From the NCBI RefSeq assembly GCF_001704415.2, contig NC_030826.1, positions 35,521,324 to 35,585,323 of the forward strand: a DNA stretch of 64,000 bases, in the 5' to 3' direction. The notes beneath the pieces were generated by a model. It saw only the letters and a list, made by a program, of their open reading frames with translations. It had not been told where the DNA came from and did not search any database. Of this stretch, positions 55,931-64,000 are shown one piece after another. Each line of letters starts with the position of its first letter. Position 1 is the stretch's first letter. The stretch is from Capra hircus. Taxonomy: Eukaryota; Chordata; Mammalia; Artiodactyla; Bovidae. The position numbers and the translations under genes were made by a program.

Positions 55931-56756
55931 GCCATCCTGGTTTGCCTGCAATTGGCCTGGTTTTGGCACTGAAACTCCTGCATCCCAGGAAACTCCTTAG
56001 TCTTGGGTAAACTAGAATGTTATTTTCCCTTTCTATCATGCTGTCTAAATCTTAATTTAGGCCGTTCCCTCTGCCTAAATAGTTCAAAAAAACTCCACTT
56101 TGGGACAAGACCAAAAAAAGGGTCAACTGGGGCAGTCCAGAGGTGAGGGGTGGGCCACCTACACCTTGGGGAGCCCAAGCCTGGGTCACACTGTTTGAAC
56201 CATAAAGACAACATTTATCCTGCCAGGGACCCAGAGTCAGCGGGCTACAGAGCCTCAGGCACCAGCAGCAGTGAGGGGTTGACAACCTGGGTGGGTCTAG
56301 CCCCATAGGAAGCATCACAGTTGGCACTGGTGTGGGTGAACTAAGGCAGTGGCCCAGAGGAAGTGGCTATGGATGGGAGTCACTGCATGGCTGCTGGGTA
56401 GGGAGGAGACACAGGCAAGGACTGTTTTGGCAGGATCCAATGATCCTGAGTGTTAGAGATAAGCAGTCAAAGTAACTGTCAGAAGTGCATTCGGCAGCAT
56501 GTAACAAAGCCTGAGCAGTTGTGGCTTAAACAATTAGAAGTTAAAGTTTCTCACAGAATAAGAAGTTCAAGACAGCTTGGCTACTTTATCAGGGCTGTGT
56601 TTCTTATCTTTTCTGTCACCTTCAGCATGTGGCTTTTGCCCTTAATGTCTGATGATGGCTGCTCCCCTAGATACTTCCTCATTCTGGACCCAGATCAGGG
56701 GGAAAAGCCAAAACCCCTGGAACCATATCTGTTTATTCAGGGAGGGAAGATTTCTT
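55931..56756. other. gene-free sequence
   Basis: No exon recognised. About 56490-56620 ('gtggcttaaacaattagaag', then 'agaagttcaagacagcttgg') looks like an old interspersed repeat whose family I could not settle. Confidence 0.45.
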
Positions 56757-57092
56757 GCCCTTTTTTTTTTTTTTTCCTTTTAATGCAATAGCTCTACACA
56801 CTTTTAAATTTATTTGCTGTATTTTTGGCCTGCGCTGGGTCTTTGTTGCTCTGAGTGGGCTTTCCCTAGCTGCAGCAAATGGGGGCTACTCTCTCGTTGC
56901 AGCGTGCAGGTTTCTCATCGTGGTGAATTCTCTTGCTGCCGAGCACAGGCTCTAGGGCACACGGGCTTCAGTAGTTGTGGTACGTGGGCTTAGACGCCTG
57001 GCTGTATGTGGAATCTTCTTAGGTCAGGGATCAATCCCACGTTCCCTGCACTGGCAGGTGGATTTTTAACCCCCAGACCACCAGGGAATTCT
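56757..57092 (-). mobile_element. CHR-type SINE, long form, antisense
   Basis: A T tail (about 56760-56776) and 'ttttggcctgcgctgggtct', then 'gagcacaggctctagggcac', ending 'cagaccaccagggaattc'. Confidence 0.82.
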
Positions 57093-58936
57093 GGAAGACC
57101 GCTAAGAACCTCAGGCCACAGCACTTCAGCAAGGGTGTGTGTCACATGACTCCAACTACAAGGGAGCCTGGAAGGGTGATGGTTCCACCTTTGCAACAAG
57201 GGAAAATGGAGTTGTGGTTGGCTTTTGGGTAGGCAATCCACAATATCTGCCACAGGGACCATTCCTAGGACCCACTGGCTGGTGAGGTGTTTTATTTCCA
57301 CAACCCTTGGTCTTGTCTGCCCTGTAAAGTAGTTTCTGCTTCCAGGATTGAAGTCAATTGACATGCAGGACAATGTGATGTTAGGTAAAGATGGATGAGG
57401 ATTCTCAGAGATGCCTGCAGTGCTGCGGGATACCAGTGAGCTATGATAAAGCTGGACTGAGGCAGCCCCACAAGCCCCTAGAAGCTGTCAGAGTCCTCTG
57501 CACAGCAGTGGGTGTGATCAGCTTTGTCATGTAGGGCTTACTGATGACTGCAATCTCAAGGGAGAAGCTGGGCAAAGGAGTTGCCTGGAGAAGGGACCTT
57601 TAACTCAACTCTTTCGACAGTGAACATCTCACAAAATGAGCCCCGTCTAAAGAAGGAACAGAGCCTGGTGTTAGGTGATGCCAGAGCTTTGGGGACGAGT
57701 TCAAGTTCACTGCCCCAAATCTGGATGAAGACTGAACCCAGATACTGAGACAAGTAGTGGGAAAAGTGGTTTTGGTGGGAGGGTGAATTGTTGTACTATT
57801 CGCAACATAACAGATATTGAGATGATTTTGGGGAGGCTGCTGGGCCAGTCCCAGGGAAAGGAAGTTATCATTCAATAGTCATTCACTCAGTAAAAATTGA
57901 TTTTATGCCTGCTATGTGTCAGGCTTTGTATGAAGCAGTAGATACAAACCAGGAATATAGTCTTTGACCTCAGGACGTATACAGTTTAGGTAGAGAGAAA
58001 GGTGTAGAACAGCTCATTATATAGTCAAGAATCCAATTATAGCAGAAGCATGCTAGGAAGAAGTCCAGGAGGCAGGGGACATCCAAGGAGGGAAAGAATG
58101 GGTCAGTCAGAAGAAACAGGATCTAATTGAAGTGAAGAAATCCTTAGGCAGGTCAATGGCAAGTCTGCTATGGCTGGAGCCCAGAGAGAGAGAGAAGTAG
58201 CTGGTAGCCCCAGTCTGCCAAGGAAGTCAGGGATTAGATCCTAATGGGCTTTAGACTGTGGCGAGGGGTTTGGACTTAATTTTAAGGCTGGACTATGCCC
58301 CTGCGACTCTGAAAGGTGGCAAGTATCAGATGTTGAAAAGAGGCAATGGGCAGGAGCCCATACTTCTCATGTGGGCCCCGGGTTACCATCAAACAGAAGG
58401 CGTCAGACTCTGCTCCCAAAGACCAAACTTAGGACGTGCAAGCTGTGCCTGGATCCTGGAAGTGACAGCTGGCTGGCAGAGAAACAGCTCCATGGAAGCT
58501 TGGACTGACAGGCTAGGGATTGCCCTCTCCCTTCTCTCAGTAATGAAATTTATTATGTAGGAAGGAGCAGAGATGGGAAAGAGGGAGGAGGAACAGCTGC
58601 TGCCCCAGAAAGTGAAAAAGAGAAATTTTCCTCATAGGAAGCTCGCTGAGGAAAATTGTTAGGTTTCATCACAGCTTCCTTCAATCAAGCTGAGGCTGGT
58701 AAAGGGCCACAAGTTTTAAGTGACTCAGATGCCAGACACCTGCTGGACCTCACTGAAGACTTTGATGCCCAGTAAACAATAGGACTTGTTATAGTCAACT
58801 ATAGAGTTATACAGAGTTGTACAAACTGCAGAGTTGTGCAAACCTGTGAACTCACTCTACCTGATACCAAAAGGCCAGAGGTCAATGCCTAATTCGCACA
58901 ACTGCCATGACCTGGCCCTTTCAGTTCCTCCTAAAC
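57093..58936. other. gene-free sequence
   Basis: No exon. About 57870-57970 ('ttcactcagtaaaaattgat', 'tgtcaggctttgtatgaagc') resembles an old MIR/L2-type remnant. Confidence 0.45.
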
Positions 58937-59067
58937 TACTCTGTCCAACTCTTTGTGACCCCAGGGACTGCAGCATACAGACTTGGTAATGGACAGGGAA
59001 GCCTTGTCTGCTGCAGTCCTTGGGGATCGCAAATAGTCGGACACAACTGAGTGACTGAACTGAAGCT
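58937..59067. repeat. head-to-head Bov-A/BovB tail fragments forming an inverted repeat
   Basis: 58943-58975 is antisense ('gtccaactctttgtgacccc...') and 59009-59042 is sense ('tgctgcagtccttggggatc...'). The arms of about 33 bases are imperfectly complementary around a ~33-base loop. The sense part runs on to 'gagtgactgaactgaa'. Confidence 0.75.
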
Positions 59068-59817
59068 ACTCTTAGTTGCTTCCCAGGAGTGTATTCGCTT
59101 TGTTGATTTACTCTTTTACAGAGCCTCATGGTCTAGATGGTCTCAAGATAAAGACATCCAACAGGCTTTGAGTGGCCAGAGCAGTTGAAAACTGAACCCA
59201 GTAGCAAAAGCCTTGCTCTACCCTGTAAGGCAAGAGAGCTGATAGCACTGAACAGGCTTTTGGGAAGCAGGTGCTGAAGAAGGGGCTGAGCTGAACCAAG
59301 CCCAGTTTTAATCTGTAATCCTTGGGCTTTCACATGTTTTGACTGAAACACATAGTAAGAAATAGTCTTTTTTGTATGATGCAGAATTCATATTCCTATG
59401 CACAATTGAAACAAAAGTTTTACAAAATAATAGTTCCTTTTCCTATATGTGATGCACTCTTCAGTATTCCAAAAGTTGAAGATTATTTGGGAAGGTTGAG
59501 AAGAACAAAAGGACTGGGATATGAGGACTTTGGTCGTCTCCATCAGCAAGCTCAAGGCTTCAGGAAACAAAGTTCATATACACAAGTCAATTGTTTTCCT
59601 TTATTCCATCAGTGAATATTTAGAATTTGAAATTGAACAGCCACTAACCACTTGGAGAGAAACACACTGAGACATGGAGAAGCATCATAGTGAATGTCTT
59701 TCTTGGACCTTTCAGCCCAGCCCACCCACCATCCGAATGTGGTTGAGTGAATACCCCAGACAATGCCACACAGAACAGAACAGCCCCACTGAGCCCCGCC
59801 CAAAGTTCTAAGCCACA
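59068..59817. other. gene-free sequence
   Basis: Nothing recognised. Confidence 0.45.
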
Positions 59818-60232
59818 GTTCAGTTCAGTTCAGTCGCTCAGCCGTGTCCGACTCTTTGCGACCCTATGAATCGCAGCACACCAGGCCTCCCTGTTCATCA
59901 CCATCTCCTGGAGTTCACCCAGACTCGCGTCCATCGAGTCAGTGATGCCATCCAGCCGTCTCATCCTCTGTCGTCCCCTTCTTCTCCTGCCCCCAATCCC
60001 TCCCAGCATCAAAGTCTTTTCCAGTGAGTCAACTCTTCGTATGAAGTGGCCAAAGTACTGGAGTTTCAGCTTTAGCATCATTCCTTCCAAAGAAATCCCA
60101 GGGCTGATCTCCTTCAGAATGGACTGGTTGGATCTCCTTGCAATCCAAGGGACTCTCAAGAGTCTTCTCCAACACCACAGTTCAAAAGCATCAATTCTTC
60201 TGTGCTCAGCCTACTTCACAGTCCAACTCTCA
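59818..60232 (-). mobile_element. RTE-BovB LINE 3' end, antisense, young-looking
   Basis: 415 bp, from 'gttcagttcagttcagtcgc' to 'cacagtccaactctcacag'. The minus strand has a 109-aa open frame that ends the BovB ORF2 ('LEKTLMLGGIGGRRRRGRQR'). It is strikingly similar to 7728-8150 and in the same orientation. Confidence 0.92.
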
Positions 60233-62355
60233 CAGAACCATAAGCAAATTAAATGTTTACACCCCCTAACTTTAGGGATAGTTTTTAAGAGCAAATTATA
60301 AGTGGGATAGGTGTGCAGGGATACTGTGGAGGCCAGCTTCAGCTGCTCAGCTCATGACAAGTCAGGAGTCAGAAACAAGGATGCTGTCAGAGTGCCCTAT
60401 AGAGTCCAAGATGAAACACTTGACACTGTCCCTGCAGCCATGTCTCAAGGAGCTGTTGTGTGTCCTGTGTTATATTTTAAACTGGGGAGATGGTGGGAAA
60501 TGAGTTGCGGCCTCCATTTTCAAAGATGTGAAATTTTGGTGTAGGTGATAGAAACTAGACAACTGCACAAATGAATATCAATGACAGATGATGGAAGGTG
60601 CTTAAAGGAAACACACAGGATACCTTTCAGCAGGCAACAGGGCCTGCACCCTCCCTCACTGGTCCATGTACTCCACCTGTGAAGGGTGAGAAGTCGGCTG
60701 GAGGAGCTCTGAACACCTGGCCAGGCAGACTCAAAGGGAGAAAAGTCAGAGCAGGAGCCCTGTTTCCAATGTAGAGCAGGGGTCAGGGAGGACTTCCAGA
60801 GGAAGCAGTGATGACGCTGAACCCCGAAGGATAGATCACACATAGCCAGGCAAAGAGGGAACAGCACCTGCAAAGGCTGTGTGGAACATCTGAGGCGCTG
60901 GAAGACAGCCAGGGTGGCTGGAGAGGAGCAAGGCCACACAAGTCCAAGAGGGACTTGATTCAGAGTGGGGAGTCTCTGGCCCATGCCTATACCACCACCA
61001 AAAAGGAGGCCCTGATTTTCTCTTCCACTTAAAAATGTTTCCTTTGCACTTTGGATTCTGTTTTGGGCAGGTATTGGGTGAGGAATTTGAGAAAACAAAC
61101 ATATAAAACAAACCCAGTCTGCAGCTAATTAAGAGTAGGTTGCAGAAGAGCCGCTGGCAAGGCACTGCTTGCAGCAGACAGAAAACATATGGAGTATTTG
61201 GACATCCCCTAGGAGCATGCAAGAGGTGAGTGGGCACTTCATGGCAGAATGGATAAGGACACAGCCAGACACAGACCAGGGGCAGACAAAGGGCTAAGCC
61301 CATTTGTCAGGAGTCACTAGGACTTCCTGCCAGTGAGGGATGCAAAGACAGGTACCTCTCTAACATGGAGCCAGGTGGGTGGGCATCATGGCTGAGGACA
61401 GAGGAGGCTGTTTCCAATGCCAGGGCAGCGCAGGGAAATGGGAATGAGCAGGAAAGTGGAGAGGGGGAAGGAGATACCTGTTCAAGTGGCCAGCCCTACA
61501 CACCTTCCAGTTTCAACCCACAGGCAGTGACCTTGAGCCTGCCTGCTGTCCAGTGTAGCCTCAGATAGCAAGGATCAGGAGAGGCAAAGAGCCCACCGGG
61601 GGCAGAGAACGTGAGGGTGTTGGGATGAAGGCTCGATACCTGAACCCTGTGACTGAGCCATGCCCTGATTGTTTCCCAAAGAAGGGGTGGGCACATACAA
61701 AAGATAAGTGCCAACAGGACCAGTGTATTCATCAATCTTAGTCTTAGGGGCTTAGTGTCTGAGCCACTGCAGAGACTCTCCAGTAAGACAGATCCTGACT
61801 AAGAAGAGGGCCTGGGTCAAGGACCTCAGGCATTCATCTCCCAGCTTCCTTCCCCAGGTTCAGGCTGTGGGGTTAAAGCTGGTTTACCAACTAGACACCT
61901 AGCTACACATGAAGAAGGTGGACCAGGAAGAGAGGACAGCCAGACCTCTACCAGGCCACCCGTCACTGGGACAGTGGCTCCAGGTCTGGCTGCCACGAAG
62001 AGAAGACGGAAGAAAGGAAAAGCAGCGGACTGCTCTCGCGGGAAAGATGACGTGGACAGAGCGCGAGGAGCCCCGTCAGTGAGTAAACTACTGGTGAGTA
62101 TGTGTTCTGGGAAGCGCAGTGAGCCCTCGCCCTCATCCTTTCCATCACCCATCCTATGACAACAACGCTGTTTGTGTCGGGTCCCCACCCTTCTCTCCCC
62201 TCCCACCTTCTTAGGAGCTTGCTGCCATCAATTACACCTTTTCTTTTCCAAACATCCACCAGCTCTTCTTAATTGGGCCATTTCTATCAGCATCTGGACA
62301 CTCCCAAGTCTCTTCCGTCCTCAACAATGACTAAATCATTCCCTTGACTCCCTTG
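60233..62355. other. gene-free sequence
   Basis: No exon recognised. About 60800-60920 ('gaacagcacctgcaaaggct') resembles an old repeat of unassigned type. Open frames at 60520-61303 and 61826-62259 lack domains. Confidence 0.45.
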
Positions 62356-62847
62356 TGTTAGGGAACTGTCGACTAAAACTGCCTGCCTTGGCCAGGCATG
62401 ATGATAACCACTTGCCTGAGTTGTCTTGCAACAGGAAGTCTGATTAAAAAAGTGTGGAGTTTCTAACCAGGAGAATTTGGGAGGGGACAAAGAGGAGGGA
62501 GGAGACCATACATCCTACCAACCTCCCAGAAACCCTCACACTGGAATCCAACTTGGCTGAGAGATGCGTGCACCACCAGGGAGGACCCTGAGTCAGACCA
62601 AATATGGGCCCAGCAAGACGACTGGCTAGAGAAAACCAGAAAACTAACCCATTGCCACAAAACCTGAGATTGTGAGCCACAGGGCAGAGCCGTTCTCCTG
62701 GGTTCCCTCACCTAGCTGCTTTCCACCGGGGTGCCCGTTCCCAGTAAAGTCTTTTGCTTTGTCAGCATTTGTGTCTCCCTGGACAATTCATTTCCAAGTG
62801 TTAGACAAGAGCCTATTCTCAGGCCCCAGAAGGGGTTCCCCTTCCTG
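62356..62847 (+). mobile_element. probable solo LTR of a ruminant endogenous retrovirus
   Basis: Starts 'tgttagggaactgtcgact' and has a promoter-distal body. A poly(A) signal-like AGTAAA at 62743-62748 is followed by 'cttttgctttgtcagcattt' and a U5-like end ('attagac'-type 'gtgttagacaagagcc', 'ggccccagaaggggttcccc'). This matches the R/U5 style of ruminant ERV LTRs of the BTLTR type. No gag, pol or env-like sequence flanks it, so it is probably a recombination remnant. The ends and target duplication are not certain. Confidence 0.6.
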
Positions 62848-63194
62848 AAATGTACATGTCCTCTCCACGGACAACACTCATCTCCAAAGTCAGTCTACAT
62901 TTTCTGTGCCCGTTTTCTCACCTTCCAAGTCCTGACTCGCTTCTCTTCTGTACACTCTGATCCGGCTTCGCTTTCATCCTTCTGCTGACAAACCTGCAGC
63001 TAAACCCCTCAGTGGCGGTACGGCCCTAAACGGCGCACGCAGCCCTGCCCTTTCCCATCTCTGCAGCATGTGACCTGTTGACCACGGCTCCTCTGCTAGG
63101 ACCCTCCTGCTTTCCACCCACTTCCCTGGTAGCCTCTTCCCTATCTCCTTTCCCCAGACTTTGTGCTGCCTCCACAGCCCCTCCTCCCATAGAC
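62848..63194. other. gene-free sequence
   Basis: No exon; a C/T-rich stretch without clear repeat class. Confidence 0.4.
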
Positions 63195-63355
63195 AGGGGT
63201 TTTCAGCACTGGCTGCATGCTAGAGTTGCCTGGGGACCTTTTACAAAGTACCAGCACCTGACTGCTCCTAATTAAAGCAGAGTCACAGAGAGGGCAGATG
63301 TGGTAGCTTTAAAAGCTCCAAAGTGATTCTGAAGGTGCAGCCAGGGTTTCAAGTC
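63195..63355. repeat. hAT-like MITE remnant with quasi-palindromic ends
   Basis: 'cactggctgcatgctagagt' with 'tgcctgggg' at the left, and the reverse-complementary 'gattctgaaggtgcagccag' at the right, as in short non-autonomous hAT (MER5-like) elements. Confidence 0.45.
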
Positions 63356-63844
63356 ATTGCCCTGAGTGACTTCTTTCATGCCCCAAACTTTGTGGCCAAC
63401 TGGGTTCTAGTAGTCAGGCCCTATCTGCAGGCTCTGAGATGTCCAGAAATACCTTTGCTTCCCCGAAGGCAACAGGCCAGATCTCATCTTATACCGGAAA
63501 TTGATTCCTCTCAGCTTTTGCAGAAACCATTCCAGAGTCTAACACACCTATGTAATCCTAAAGCCATTTATCTGTATATAATCTGCCTTCACATTTCCAT
63601 CATGAACTAATTGGGAAGACATTTTCCTTCTAGCCTAAGGAAGACTTTAGTAGCATATCCAGAAGCAGGTTTATTATTTTTATCTCTTGAATTATGAACG
63701 AAAAAAATCTAGAATGCTAAAATACCTATGACTAAATCATGACACTGTTTTGGTTCTCTGCCTCTCTCTCACACACAAGGAAAACAAAGTTGCTGCTTTC
63801 TGCTTCCTGGTGCCCTGACCCTGATTCCGCCCCTCCTACGAGGC

Positions 63845-63995
63845 TACTCATCACACTGGAATGTGATTACCTGTCTCCCCAACCAGACTCCAAGGCCTTT
63901 GAGGGAAGGGACCGTGTCTTAGTCATCACTGCCTCATCCATGCCTACCATTGTGCCTAGCAAAGGGTAAGAGTTTGTTGAATGAATGAATAGAAT
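63845..63995 (+). repeat. L2 LINE 3' end
   Basis: 'ccaaggcctttgagggaagg', 'gaccgtgtcttagtcatcac' and the ending 'gtttgttgaatgaatgaat' match the L2 3' terminus. Confidence 0.7.
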
Positions 63996-64000
63996 TTTAC

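Noticed and set aside
1..64000. CRISPR arrays, prokaryotic operons, phage or plasmid elements
   Set aside because: The window is vertebrate nuclear DNA; the only regular repeats are microsatellites, a single tandem duplication and dispersed retroposons.

Overview
This is vertebrate nuclear DNA from a ruminant, very probably a bovid. Diagnostic repeats run through it: tRNA/BovB-derived Bov-tA and Bov-A2 SINEs with AGC tails, 5'-truncated RTE-BovB LINEs, and cetartiodactyl CHR-type tRNA-Glu SINEs. The two genes I recognise, TOB1 and WFIKKN2, are also neighbours in tail-to-tail order on human 17q21.33, so this should be the orthologous segment (cattle chromosome 19 or the sheep/goat equivalent). 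I cannot tell the species from sequence alone.

Layout. 1-13.8 kb is gene-free, AT-rich and repeat-laden (old L1, MIR, BovB, Bov-tA). 13.9-14.05 kb holds a compact promoter-like cluster (CRE-like site, two CCAAT boxes, TATA-like box). 14.9-15.95 kb is the CpG-island promoter of TOB1. A noncoding first exon (to 15425) splices to 17098, and the whole 342-aa TOB1 reading frame lies in the second exon (17239-18267, + strand), followed by an AU-rich 3' UTR ending near 19.03 kb. 19.9-33.7 kb is intergenic and packed with SINEs, BovB pieces, a Tigger-like DNA transposon remnant and a ~103-bp tandem duplication. 34.9-35.6 kb is a ~720-bp array of almost pure G and T containing a 27-base G run. WFIKKN2 lies on the minus strand: exon 1 at 43504-43707, exon 2 at 39511-41031, 574 aa in all. 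From about 33.7 to 49.1 kb there are no young ruminant retroposons. 49.1-54.3 kb is a multi-layer nest of L1, BovB and Bov-tA insertions. The rest to 64 kb is gene-free, with an MLT1-type LTR, a probable solo endogenous-retrovirus LTR (62.36-62.85 kb) and a few SINEs.

The two genes are convergent and functionally separate. TOB1 is an intracellular antiproliferative adaptor that recruits CCR4-NOT deadenylase and poly(A)-binding protein. WFIKKN2 is a secreted multidomain protease-inhibitor-like protein that binds myostatin and GDF11. TOB proteins and WFIKKN2 both bear on TGF-beta-family signalling, but nothing here shows a link in regulation. I found no tRNA, rRNA, CRISPR array, prokaryotic system or convincing new protein-coding gene. 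The points most worth a second look are the second promoter upstream of TOB1, the G/T array, the young-retroposon gap around WFIKKN2, and the nested-insertion chronology.
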